Positions 51,820 through 59,953 of a DNA stretch of 64,000 nt are shown piece after piece. The stretch comes from JAGBWK01 sp964544595 (GTDB lineage: Bacteria > Bacteroidota > Bacteroidia > Bacteroidales > Muribaculaceae). Both the position numbers and the translations under genes were made by a program. The DNA lies in contig CAZJBM010000009.1 of NCBI GenBank assembly GCA_964544595.1, positions 12,190-76,189 of the forward strand, read 5' to 3'. A model generated the notes under the pieces. That model was not told the DNA's origin, did no database searches, and saw nothing but the letters and a program-made list of their open reading frames with translations. How positions within the stretch are numbered: the first letter of the stretch is position 1; the number at the start of each line of letters is the position of its first letter.

Positions 51820-52545
51820 CAATATGTTGCGAATATGGAGCGTGCGTCTTCATCCCCGCGAAAGAGCGACGAGGCGTTGTCTCCCCGCCAGTATATACGA
51901 TGCTTTTCCCCCGCCAGTAGGGCTGTACCATGGTGCAGCCTCCTGACCATCAATCAAATATGTACCGCCCGCCTCCCTCCCCCCCGATAGCGAAACGACT
52001 TTGCCTCCCCGAATATGTTGCGAATATGGAGCGTGCGTCTTCAGGCGCACGAAAGAGTATCGAAGTTGTCTCCGCGGACAGTATTAGCGATGCTTTTCCC
52101 CCGACCAGTAGGGCTGTACCATGGTGCAGCCTCCTGCCTATCAATCAAATATGTACCGCCCGCCTCCCTCCCCCCGAAAGCGAAACGAGGCGTTATATCC
52201 CCGCCAGTAGGGCTGTACCATGGTGCAGCCTCCTGACCATCAATCAAATATGTNNNNNNNNNNNNNNNNNNNNNNNNNNNNNNNNNNNNNNNNNNNNNNN
52301 NNNNNNNNNNNNNNNNNNNNNNNNNNNNNNNNNNNNNNNNNNNNNNNNNNNNNACCGCCCGCCTCCCTCCCCCCGAAAGCGAAACAACGTTGTTGCCCCG
52401 AATATGTTGCGAATATGGAGCGTGCGTCTTCAGGCGCACGAAAGCGAATCGAAGTTGTCTCCGCGACCAGTATTAGCGATGCTTTTCCCCCGCCAGTAGG
52501 GTTGTACCATGGTGCAGCCTACTGACTGTCAATCAAATACGGAGC
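51820..52545 (+). repeat. Repeat array 1, unit about 190 bases with a CCATGG-centred palindrome
   Basis: Units begin AATATGTTGCGAATATGGAGCG (here shortened), at 51821, 52012 and 52401, and contain the near-palindrome GGCTGTACCATGGTGCAGCC at 51921, 52112, 52211 and, with one change, 52500. A second small inverted repeat, GTGCG...CGCAC, lies in each full unit. Some units are shortened (52112 to 52211 is 99 bases). The array is interrupted by the N run, so its true length is unknown. It fills the gap between the lrp start and the BspA-like gene. The ~250 bases before it (51562-51819) show only C-rich runs. Confidence 0.9.
52254..52353. other. Assembly gap of 100 N
   Basis: Exactly 100 N inside the repeat array, the conventional length for a scaffold gap of unknown size. 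Array 1 may be longer or contain other sequence here. Confidence 0.98.
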
Positions 52546-52676
52546 GCACTTCTTCATCCCCGCGAACGAGAATCCATGTTCCTCATCCGCGCGTCCGAAG
52601 CAATGCGCTCCATAAATAATTCATCGCTAATCCGCGAAAATCCATTGATTTCCGCATTCGCTTAATCGATCCTCGC

Positions 52677-55541
52677 TTATCGGAGAATCATCTTGCGGGT
52701 CGAGCCGTCGGAGTAAACCACGATGTTCAGCCCCTCGAACGGCTTGGCGCTGTACACGCCCTGAAGATTGTAGTAGCCTATGATCTCAACCTCAGCCGCG
52801 TCAACCGTGATGTCTTCCACGCCGTCCACCTCGGGAGTCGTGAAGCTCTGCTCCTCGCCGTAGAATTTTCCCCCGGCAGTCTCCACGAAAGTGCGGTAAT
52901 AATAAGTCGTTGAGGGGTGAAGGTCGGTCAGCGTGTGGGTGAATTTCTGCCCCTTGACCTCAACCTCGGTCACGTCGTTGGCCGCGCGGCTTCCCCAATT
53001 GCTCCAGTACTGGAAACCCTGGCGGGCTATCTCGTCCGACCCGCGGAGAGCGTAGCCTTTAAGCTGGGCGCTGAAGTCGTCGAGCATCGAGGCCGAGTAG
53101 GTTTTCACCGTCGGGTCGAAGTGCACACCCGCGTCGCCGGTGAATATCGTTATCCATTCTCCGTAATAAGTATTCCCTGAGTTTGACGTGTAGTATGGGC
53201 GATAGTTATAGTAGGCCGTCGGGTTGAGACCCGAGAGCGCGCCCGTCAGCTTGCCGTCCACGATTGCGCAGGTCACCTTGCTTGAGGGGAGCGTTTCGGG
53301 AGCGTCGTAGCGGCGCCACTCAAATCCCACGTTCACCTCATCTTCGTGGAGATTCACCTCCGAGCAGAGCAGCGCGGTAGAGCTGTTGAGCGCCACCCCC
53401 GGCAGCGTCGACATAGTCAGCTTCTGAGTCGTTGCGGTCAGTTTTTCATTATTCCACCAATTGGGGCCGTTAACACAGTATGTGTAGCTGTAGCTTTTCC
53501 ACGGGTCAAGTCCGGTTTCTATACGAGTCCCTTTGGCCTTTGTGTTATCTGACCAATATTCCTCTACGTCGCAGTCGATTGAGTATTTTGGCGTAATCTC
53601 TACCGACGAAGCCGTCGCCGATGTGTTGCTTTTTATGGTCAAGCTGTTAGTCTTGAAACTGAAGTCTGTTAATGGGATAGTGACGTTTCTTTTGGCATAG
53701 AATGAATAATAGTATTCAGGTCTCAGTCCTTTGATTTTGGTCTCACCCTTATTCAACTTTGTATTATCGCAGAATAAGTCGAACCCGATCAGTCCATTAT
53801 GCTTTACGTTGATTGTGGCTGTAGTTTGCCCGATATTAGCGGTATACTCTACAAGTTTCTTACATCCTTTAAGTGCATTTGTGCCGATGGAAGTTAAGGA
53901 TAGTGGAATATCCATAGTTGTCAGGTTGCTGCAATCCGAAAATGCATAATCACCGATAGAAGTTACGGATCTGCCGATAGCGACAGTGGACAAACCGCTA
54001 CATTCGTAGAAAGCGCTTTTGCCAATGGCAGTTACATCGTTAGGGATGCTAACGAAAGTCAATCCACAACATCCTGAGAATGCATAATCACCGATTGATA
54101 TTAAAGAATTAGGTAGAGGAACTGAAGTAAGTCCGCTACATTTGAAGAATGTATAATCTCCGATCGTAGTTACTGAGTTACCAATGGAAATCGAAGTCAG
54201 CCCGCTACAACCGTAGAAAGCGTAATTGCCGATAGATGTTGCAAAGTATGGAAGAGAAACCGATGTCAGCATATTGCATCCCTTGAATGCATAGCCTGGA
54301 ATGGCCTTCACTGATATGCCGAATGACACTTCTTTCAGATTTGACGGGAATGATGGGCGTTGACTGCTTCCACAATATGTGCAATTAATTGCGTTAAAGA
54401 TTACCTTTTCGAGTTTGTTGCATCCGTAGAAAGCATTGTCGCCGATAGAAGTGACGGCGGTGGGGATGGAAACCGAAGTCAGTCCGCTGCACCCCTGGAA
54501 AGCGTAATTGCCGATAGAAGTTACTAAGTAACCAATGGAAACCGAAGTCAGTCCGCTGCAACCGTAGAAAGCGTAATTGCCGATAGAGGTGACAGAGTTA
54601 GGGATAGCAATCGAAGTCAGCCCGCTGCACCCCCGGAAAGCGTGATTGCCGATAGAGGTGACAGAGTTAGGGATAGCAATCGACGTCAGCCCGCTATTGG
54701 AAAAAGCAGATTCACCGATTGCGGTAAGTGTTTCAGGAAGAGGTAGAGTAGACAGCTTTTGACAATTACAAAACGCCAGGTTGCCTATAGACTTAACCGC
54801 CGGAATGGGACAATTGGGTTCAGGCTCTACCGGGTCCTCCCCTGGTAATGGCACAATCACAATTATGTTTCCACCAGTAGGGACGGTTATGTCCTCGAGA
54901 TTATAACACCCTTCAAATGCAGATTCTCCAATGGAAGACACGGATTGTATATTATTTACATTTTTAAGATTGTTACATCCATAAAAAGTCCTGTCTGCTA
55001 TTGCTGTTAGCTTAGAAGGATAAGGAGAAGCGTGAATGTCATTCATTGAAAACTTTGTTAAATCAATGCATCGTTCAAATGCACTTTTGCCTATTGACGA
55101 GACTGAAAGCGGAAGTCCAATGTCGGTTAGCGAGGAACATCCATAAAATGCATACTCGCCAATTGTGTGTAAAGAAGAGTATGAAGTAATACTAATAGAA
55201 GTCATCCCGCTGCAACCGTAGAAAGCCTTGTCGCCGATAGATGTTACGGAATTGGGGATGGAAACCGAAGTCATCCCGCTGCAACTGTAGAAAGCGAGTT
55301 CTCCGATAGAGGTGACAACATAATCCGTTGAAGTATATGTAATCTTTTCCGGGATGACCAACCTGCCGGATACATATGCATAGTTGGAAGTATTGTTTAT
55401 AATATGATACGTTACGCTACAAGTTCCATCATTGTTTAATTCATAGTACAAACTCCCTACTTTGACACGCTCGGCATGGAGGTTAGGGATCGCGGAAAAT
55501 GCCAGGGCAAGAAGGCAGAGCAGGCGGTAGAATGTTTTCAT
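52677..55541 (-). CDS. BspA-like leucine-rich-repeat surface protein with type IX-like C-terminal domain
   Basis: 954 residues. A signal peptide (MKTFYRLLCLLALAFSAIPN) leads into about twenty 23-residue LRR_5 repeats over ~75-580, each like TSIGNYAFYGCSGLTSVSIP. Several neighbouring repeats are nearly identical in DNA, a sign of recent tandem duplication. A low-complexity insert (IVIVPLPGEDPVEPEPNCPI) breaks the repeats near 240. Then follow beta domains with fibronectin-like strands (LHPSTTYYYRTFVETAGGKF) and a C-terminus YYNLQGVYSAK ... VVYSDGSTRKMIL resembling a type IX sorting signal. BspA-like proteins bind host matrix or other bacteria. The gene lies between two arrays of the same repeat family. 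Confidence 0.88.
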   Translation of the reverse strand: MKTFYRLLCLLALAFSAIPNLHAERVKVGSLYYELNNDGTCSVTYHIINNTSNYAYVSGRLVIPEKITYTSTDYVVTSIGELAFYSCSGMTSVSIPNSVTSIGDKAFYGCSGMTSISITSYSSLHTIGEYAFYGCSSLTDIGLPLSVSSIGKSAFERCIDLTKFSMNDIHASPYPSKLTAIADRTFYGCNNLKNVNNIQSVSSIGESAFEGCYNLEDITVPTGGNIIVIVPLPGEDPVEPEPNCPIPAVKSIGNLAFCNCQKLSTLPLPETLTAIGESAFSNSGLTSIAIPNSVTSIGNHAFRGCSGLTSIAIPNSVTSIGNYAFYGCSGLTSVSIGYLVTSIGNYAFQGCSGLTSVSIPTAVTSIGDNAFYGCNKLEKVIFNAINCTYCGSSQRPSFPSNLKEVSFGISVKAIPGYAFKGCNMLTSVSLPYFATSIGNYAFYGCSGLTSISIGNSVTTIGDYTFFKCSGLTSVPLPNSLISIGDYAFSGCCGLTFVSIPNDVTAIGKSAFYECSGLSTVAIGRSVTSIGDYAFSDCSNLTTMDIPLSLTSIGTNALKGCKKLVEYTANIGQTTATINVKHNGLIGFDLFCDNTKLNKGETKIKGLRPEYYYSFYAKRNVTIPLTDFSFKTNSLTIKSNTSATASSVEITPKYSIDCDVEEYWSDNTKAKGTRIETGLDPWKSYSYTYCVNGPNWWNNEKLTATTQKLTMSTLPGVALNSSTALLCSEVNLHEDEVNVGFEWRRYDAPETLPSSKVTCAIVDGKLTGALSGLNPTAYYNYRPYYTSNSGNTYYGEWITIFTGDAGVHFDPTVKTYSASMLDDFSAQLKGYALRGSDEIARQGFQYWSNWGSRAANDVTEVEVKGQKFTHTLTDLHPSTTYYYRTFVETAGGKFYGEEQSFTTPEVDGVEDITVDAAEVEIIGYYNLQGVYSAKPFEGLNIVVYSDGSTRKMILR

Positions 55542-55825
55542 AAAAAATGTGTTAGGTTAGGCCCTGTATTGTCCCCTAATTCAGGCTGGTTGCTATTAAT
55601 TGGATGCGAAATGGCGTGGGACAATGTTTACTGTTTATCCAAACTTAGGCATCGCCAAACGCCCCTTAAGAAATAGACAGTCCACCCCACGCCCTTACGA
55701 TATACTCATCGCCCCCGCGCTGGCAGGGGTGGAATATAGCGCACGCATGAAGCGTCTTGACTGCTGTTACCTTCTTAAATAAATTTTGGCGAATTTTAAG
55801 TTTGAGGCAAAAGCAAAAACGCTCA

Positions 55826-55878
55826 TTAAATAAAAAAATGATGTCTTGCGGCTGACTCTTCAGCCCGACAATCATCGC
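55826..55878 (-). ncRNA. Candidate attenuator or small RNA upstream of the BspA-like gene
   Basis: Immediately after the promoter at 55878-55908 the minus strand reads into a hairpin (TGATTGTC...GACATCA outer stem with a bulge, inner GGCTG/CAGCC) closed by seven T. That is the form of an intrinsic terminator starting about 5-10 bases from the expected transcription start. It would give an RNA of about 45-55 bases, or act as an attenuator for the BspA gene about 300 bases further on. No known RNA family recognised. Confidence 0.5.
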
Positions 55879-55908
55879 AAAGATAGAATATTTTTGTCAC
55901 CCGGGCAA
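55878..55908 (-). promoter_or_regulatory. Predicted promoter about 340 bases upstream of the BspA-like gene
   Basis: On the minus strand: TTG (complement of 55906-55908), 20 bases, TATCTTTG (complement of 55878-55885): full consensus. It points toward the BspA-like gene; no other gene lies in that direction. Confidence 0.7.
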
Positions 55909-55974
55909 ATATCCCCCGATTTTTAACTTCTATAACTTAATCCATTATAACTTAATCCACGCCCTCTCTCCCCT

Positions 55975-56235
55975 CTCCCCTCTTCATCCCCCCGAAAGCG
56001 AAACGAGGCGTTATGCCCTCGAACAGTAGGGCTGTACCATGGTGCAGCCTCCTGACCATCAATCGAATATGGAGCGTGCGTCTTCAGGCGCACGAAAGGG
56101 AAACTACGCACAAAAACATGTCCCCGCCAGTAGGACTGTACCATGGTGCAGCCTCCTGACCATCAAATAAATATGTACCGCCCCTCTTCATCCCCCCCGA
56201 AAGCGAATCGACTTTGCCTCCCCGCCGGTTGTAAT
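55975..56235 (+). repeat. Repeat array 2, same family as array 1
   Basis: Two copies of the palindromic core (56030-56049, and 56134-56153 with one change), each followed by TCCTGACCATCAA, plus the GGAGCGTGCGTCTTCAGGCG module at 56071 and the CCCCCGAAAGCGAA module twice. Same orientation as array 1 on the other side of the BspA-like gene. To its right a short palindrome (CGACGGCTTCAGCCGTCG, 56251-56268) and a near-duplicate ATGCCTTTCTT stretch fill the gap up to the fabF terminator. The ~280 bases from 55542 to 55825 hold nothing I recognise. Confidence 0.85.
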
Positions 56236-56339
56236 GCCTTTCTTACTGGCCGACGGCTTCAGCCGTCGACAACCACCCCTCCCTTCATCTCCCCGCATGC
56301 CTTTCTTGCCAACCGACGTCCGCAACCGCCCCCCTCCTC

Positions 56340-56380
56340 AAAAAAAACAAAGCCCGCGATCCGGTTAGGGATGCGGGCTT
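56340..56380 (-). terminator. Terminator of acpP-fabF
   Basis: AAAGCCCGC (56348-56356) pairs with GCGGGCTTT (56372-56380), with a T-run on the minus-strand downstream side. It lies 27 bases after the fabF stop. Confidence 0.85.
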
Positions 56381-56406
56381 TGCCGTATGGGGGTAGGGGT
56401 GTTGTA

Positions 56407-57672
56407 TTACTCCTCGTATTTCTTGAAGATTACAGAGGCGTTGTGACCGCCGAAACCAAATACATTGGAGAGCGCGGCGCGCACGGGGCGCTCCTGAGCC
56501 TTATTGAAAGTGAAGTTGAGGGTATAGTCGATTTCCTCATCCTCGTCGCCTTCCTCATGGTTGATGGTCGGGGGCACGATATTGTCGGTGATCGCCTTGA
56601 TGGCAAACATAGCCTCAAGCGCTCCGGCGGCGCCGAGAAGGTGGCCGGTCATCGATTTGGTCGATGAGATGTTGAGGTTGTGGGCCTGATCGCCGAATAC
56701 CTTCACTATGGCCTTCACTTCCGAGATGTCGCCAACCGGGGTCGAAGTGCCGTGGAGGTTGATGTAGTCGATGTCTTCAGGTTTCATGCCGGCATCCTCC
56801 AGGGCGTTTTCCATAGCGAGGCAAGCGCCGAGTCCTTCGGGATGAGTCGCGGTGAGATGATAAGCGTCGGCCGAGAGACCGCCGCCTGCCATTTCGGCGT
56901 AGATCTTCGCGCCGCGGGCTTTGGCATGTTCCAGTTCTTCGAGCACAAGCACAACCGAGCCTTCACCCATCACGAAGCCGTCGCGCGACTTGCTGAGGGG
57001 GCGAGATGCCGTCTCAGGGCTGTCGTTGCGGGTTGAGAGCGCGTGCATCGAGTTGAAGCCGCCAACGCCTGCGGGGAATATCGCTGCTTCGGCGCCGCCC
57101 GACACGATTGCGTCGGCCTTGCCCAGGCGGATAAGGTTGAAGGCGTCGATGAGGGCGTTGTTTGATGACGCGCAAGCCGATACGGTGCCGAAGTTCGGGC
57201 CATGGAACTGATATTTCATTGACACGTGCCCGGCGGCGATGTCGGCGATCATCTTTGGGATGAAGAAGGGGTTGTATTTGGGGCCTTTATCCTCATTGAG
57301 GGCATAGTAGCCGGCTTCCTCCTCAAAGGTGTGGAGGCCGCCGATGCCTGCGGCGAGGATTACGCCTACGCGGTTGCGGTTAAGGTTGGGGTCGTCCTCG
57401 AGCTTCGAGTCGTCTACCGCCTGAGTGGCGGCGTAGAGCGCGTACTGGGCGTAGAGGTCCATCGTGCGCACCTGTTTGCGGTCGAAATGCTCTGCGGCGT
57501 TGAAACCCTTGACTTCGCAAGCGAACTGGGTTTTGAACTTTGAAGCATCGAAATGAGTGATCGGGCCGGCTCCGCTCTTGCCCTGCTTAGCGGCTTCCCA
57601 CGTGGTCTCCACGTCGTTGCCCAGCGGCGTGATCGCGCCTATGCCTGTCACTACAACTCTTTTTAACTCCAT
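56407..57672 (-). CDS. fabF: 3-oxoacyl-ACP synthase II
   Basis: 421 residues. The start MELKRVVVTGIGAITPLGND is canonical. The catalytic Cys is in TVSACASSNNALIDAF, the two His in YINLHGTSTPVGD and STKSMTGHLLGAAGALE, and the Lys in the second block; NVFGFGGHNASVIFK closes the protein. It elongates acyl-ACP chains by condensation with malonyl-ACP. It lies 54 bases downstream of acpP, the standard Bacteroidetes pair, with a strong terminator behind it. Confidence 0.97.
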   Translation of the reverse strand: MELKRVVVTGIGAITPLGNDVETTWEAAKQGKSGAGPITHFDASKFKTQFACEVKGFNAAEHFDRKQVRTMDLYAQYALYAATQAVDDSKLEDDPNLNRNRVGVILAAGIGGLHTFEEEAGYYALNEDKGPKYNPFFIPKMIADIAAGHVSMKYQFHGPNFGTVSACASSNNALIDAFNLIRLGKADAIVSGGAEAAIFPAGVGGFNSMHALSTRNDSPETASRPLSKSRDGFVMGEGSVVLVLEELEHAKARGAKIYAEMAGGGLSADAYHLTATHPEGLGACLAMENALEDAGMKPEDIDYINLHGTSTPVGDISEVKAIVKVFGDQAHNLNISSTKSMTGHLLGAAGALEAMFAIKAITDNIVPPTINHEEGDEDEEIDYTLNFTFNKAQERPVRAALSNVFGFGGHNASVIFKKYEE

Positions 57673-57726
57673 TATTCTAATTTGTCGATTTTACTAATTG
57701 AATGATAGCGAGCTGCTTCTCTTTGA

Positions 57727-57960
57727 TTAGAGAGCTTTCTCGATGTAAGCGACTGCATCGCCTACGGTGCCGATCTTTTCAGCTTCTTCGTCGGGGATAG
57801 TGATACCGAATTCTTTCTCAAACTCCATGATGAGCTCTACGGTGTCGAGGCTGTCAGCGCCGAGGTCGGTGGTGAATGCTGCGGTTTCAGTTACTTGGTT
57901 TTCATCAACTCCGAGTTTGTCAACGATGATAGCTTTTACACGAGATGCGATTTCTGACAT
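57727..57960 (-). CDS. acpP: Acyl carrier protein
   Basis: 77 residues, acidic. The phosphopantetheine Ser is in TDLGADSLDTVELIMEFEKE; the four-helix layout and size are normal. It carries growing fatty acids for FabF and the other synthases. First gene of the acpP-fabF pair. The upstream ~350 bases hold no gene but carry a GC-rich stretch that is probably leader. Confidence 0.97.
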   Translation of the reverse strand: MSEIASRVKAIIVDKLGVDENQVTETAAFTTDLGADSLDTVELIMEFEKEFGITIPDEEAEKIGTVGDAVAYIEKAL

Positions 57961-58314
57961 AGTTGTTTGTGTTTTGTGATTAAAAATTTTCTTTATTTCT
58001 TATATGTTGTCGGCGGCTTTGCGGTCTTTCGGAGAGAGTGTAAGCCCGGTCGGCTGCTGCAACGGTTTGTTTTCTGTCGGTCAATCCCTGTTGAAAGTGG
58101 AAAGGTGCTTATGTGTAAGTTGCGCTCTATCAGCGACTTCGGCCTTCGCCTGTTGTCGTCGGCGCGCGGCTATGCGCGTGCGGCTGATTTTTCGCGATGC
58201 AAATTTAAGCATTTTTGTTTAAAATCAGTATATAAATACCGAAATATTGACTAATTTTCTTGGCGAAATGACCAATAATGATGTGAAAAAATGTTAACGA
58301 GGTTATTCTTTGTA
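57961..58314 (-). other. Long gene-free leader region of acpP
   Basis: About 350 bases between acpP and the 70-bp repeat. Near 58200-58207 the minus strand has TAAATTTG (a -7-type box) with no clear TTG 20 bases upstream. From there to acpP the sequence is GC-rich with several short inverted repeats (for example GCGCGCGG/CCGCGCG-like stretches near 58155-58185), so a structured 5' leader of ~240 bases is possible. No known riboswitch recognised. Confidence 0.4.
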
Positions 58315-58384
58315 AGAGCCTGTCCCATAAAATATGTTAACGCTGAGGTCGCGTATCTCGGGTGGATTTTATGGTACAGGCTCT
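58315..58384. repeat. 70-bp foldback repeat, copy 2
   Basis: The outer arms AGAGCCTGTCCCATAAAAT and its complement (one mismatch in 19) enclose a diverged middle. Same ends as copy 1 at 3148-3218. Its right arm runs into the stop codon of truA (complement of 58383-58385), so the repeat supplies the end of that gene. Confidence 0.8.
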
Positions 58385-59132
58385 AACGATGGCCGTCAAG
58401 CGCCCCGGCGGGATAGGCCACCTTCCAGAGAAACAGCGGATGAGGCGGCATCGACGTCCCGGCCGCGCAGCGGTCGCGCTTGGCTATGATGTCGTCAAAC
58501 TCTTCGAGCGTCAATTTCCCGCGGCCCACCTCCGCGAGCGTCCCTACCACGGCGCGCACCATATTGCGCAGAAACCTGTCGGCGGTGATAACGAACACGT
58601 GCCGTCCGTCGCCCATATCCTCCCAGCGCGCTTCCTCTACGCGGCATATGTTGGTCTTCGCGTCGGAGTGCAGCTTGGCAAACGACGTGAAGTCGCTTAC
58701 CTCTGTCAGCCTCGCCGCCGCCCTGTTCATCAGCTCGTAGTCGAGTGGCTTGGTCTGGAGCGAGTGCGAGTCGATAAATGGGTTCTTCCCCTCGTGGGTG
58801 TAGTAATGATACGTGCGCGCGACCGCGTCAAAGCGCGCGTGCAGGTCGTCGGCCACCTCTATTATGTCATGTATGGCGATGTCGCGGCCGCAGAGCGCGT
58901 TGAGCCCCGGCAGCAGCGTGCGGTTGAGCTTCAGCTGATAGTCGAAGTGGGCATACATCTCCATGGCGTTCACCCCCGTGTCGGTGCGCCCGGCCCCTAC
59001 TATCGCGGTCGGCGCGCGCAGTATGCGCGAAAGCGCCTCCTCGATCACTTGCTGCACTGACGAGTCGGCCGGTTGGCGTTGCCATCCGTGGAATGGGGCG
59101 CCGTTATAGCTTATTTTCAGGAAATAACGCAA
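58383..59132 (-). CDS. truA: tRNA pseudouridine(38-40) synthase
   Basis: 249 residues. YFLKISYNGAPFHGWQRQP is the TruA N-terminus; the catalytic Asp is in IVGAGRTDTGVNAMEMYAHF; later blocks are ARTYHYYTHEGKNPF and FLRNMVRAVVGTLAEVGRGK. It makes pseudouridine at positions 38-40 of many tRNAs. The stop codon lies in the arm of the 70-bp repeat; the final residues (GALDGHR) may therefore have been altered by the insertion. thyA is 26 bases upstream on the same strand. Confidence 0.96.
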   Translation of the reverse strand: MRYFLKISYNGAPFHGWQRQPADSSVQQVIEEALSRILRAPTAIVGAGRTDTGVNAMEMYAHFDYQLKLNRTLLPGLNALCGRDIAIHDIIEVADDLHARFDAVARTYHYYTHEGKNPFIDSHSLQTKPLDYELMNRAAARLTEVSDFTSFAKLHSDAKTNICRVEEARWEDMGDGRHVFVITADRFLRNMVRAVVGTLAEVGRGKLTLEEFDDIIAKRDRCAAGTSMPPHPLFLWKVAYPAGALDGHR

Positions 59133-59158
59133 ATCTTTCTGTCCGTTATTGAGGTTGG

Positions 59159-59953
59159 TTATACCGATACTTCGGCTTTGATGTGTGGATGCGGGTCGTA
59201 GCCTTCAAGGGTGAAATCGCTGTATTTGAAGTCGAATATCGACTTCACTTCCGGGTTTATGACCATGCGGGGGAGCTTCCGCGGCTCGCGCGACAGCTGC
59301 TCGCCTACCTGGTCGAAGTGGTTGCGGTAGATATGCGCGTCGCCCAGCGTGTGCACAAACTCGCCCGGCTGCAGCCCCGTTACCTGAGCCATCATCTGCA
59401 GCAGCAGGGCGTAGGAGGCGATGTTGAACGGCACCCCTAAGAACGTGTCGGCCGAGCGTTGGTAGAGCTGAAGCGAAAGCTTGCCGTCGGCCACGTAGAA
59501 TTGAAACATAGCGTGGCACGGTGGCAGCTTCATGTTCGGTATGTCGGCCACGTTCCAGGCGTTGACGATTATTCGCCGCGAGTCGGGGTTGTTTTTTATA
59601 AGGTCTACCGCGTCGGCTATCTGGTCGATATGGGTGCCGTCGGGTGCGGGCCATGAACGCCACTGGTAGCCGTAGATATGGCCGAGGTCGCCGTTCGAGT
59701 CGGCCCATTCGTTCCATATCCTTACGCCGTTATCCTGTAGATACTTCACATTGGTGTCACCGTTCAGAAACCACAGCAGCTCGTGGATGATCGATTTCAG
59801 GTGGAGCTTCTTGGTGGTCAGCAGCGGGAACCCGTCGGCCAGGTTGAAGCGCATCTGGTAGCCGAACACCGAGCGCGTCCCCGTGCCTGTGCGGTCGCTC
59901 TTGTCGGTGCCGTTTTCCAGTATATGGTTAAGAAGGTCGAGATATTGTTTCAT
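59159..59953 (-). CDS. thyA: Thymidylate synthase
   Basis: 264 residues from the ATG at 59953 (MKQYLDLLNHILENG), the exact E. coli ThyA length; a frame extension of 10 codons upstream is not needed. The catalytic Cys is in KLPPCHAMFQFYVADGKLSL, with the folate/dUMP sites RTGTGTRSVFG, QLYQRSADTFLGVPFNIASY and HTLGDAHIYRNH. It methylates dUMP to dTMP using methylene-tetrahydrofolate, producing the dihydrofolate that FolA reduces. Its start overlaps the end of the ferredoxin-type gene by 26 bases. Confidence 0.97.
   Translation of the reverse strand: MKQYLDLLNHILENGTDKSDRTGTGTRSVFGYQMRFNLADGFPLLTTKKLHLKSIIHELLWFLNGDTNVKYLQDNGVRIWNEWADSNGDLGHIYGYQWRSWPAPDGTHIDQIADAVDLIKNNPDSRRIIVNAWNVADIPNMKLPPCHAMFQFYVADGKLSLQLYQRSADTFLGVPFNIASYALLLQMMAQVTGLQPGEFVHTLGDAHIYRNHFDQVGEQLSREPRKLPRMVINPEVKSIFDFKYSDFTLEGYDPHPHIKAEVSV

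Noticed and set aside
51930..52525. Open frames through repeat array 1, including across the N run
   Set aside because: The frames only translate repeat units (PASRAVPWCS-type peptide) and rely on unknown bases; the repeats are palindromic non-coding modules.
51820..52545. CRISPR array
   Set aside because: Units are ~190 or ~99 bases, repeat parts are longer than the rest, there are no unique spacers of constant length and no cas genes.
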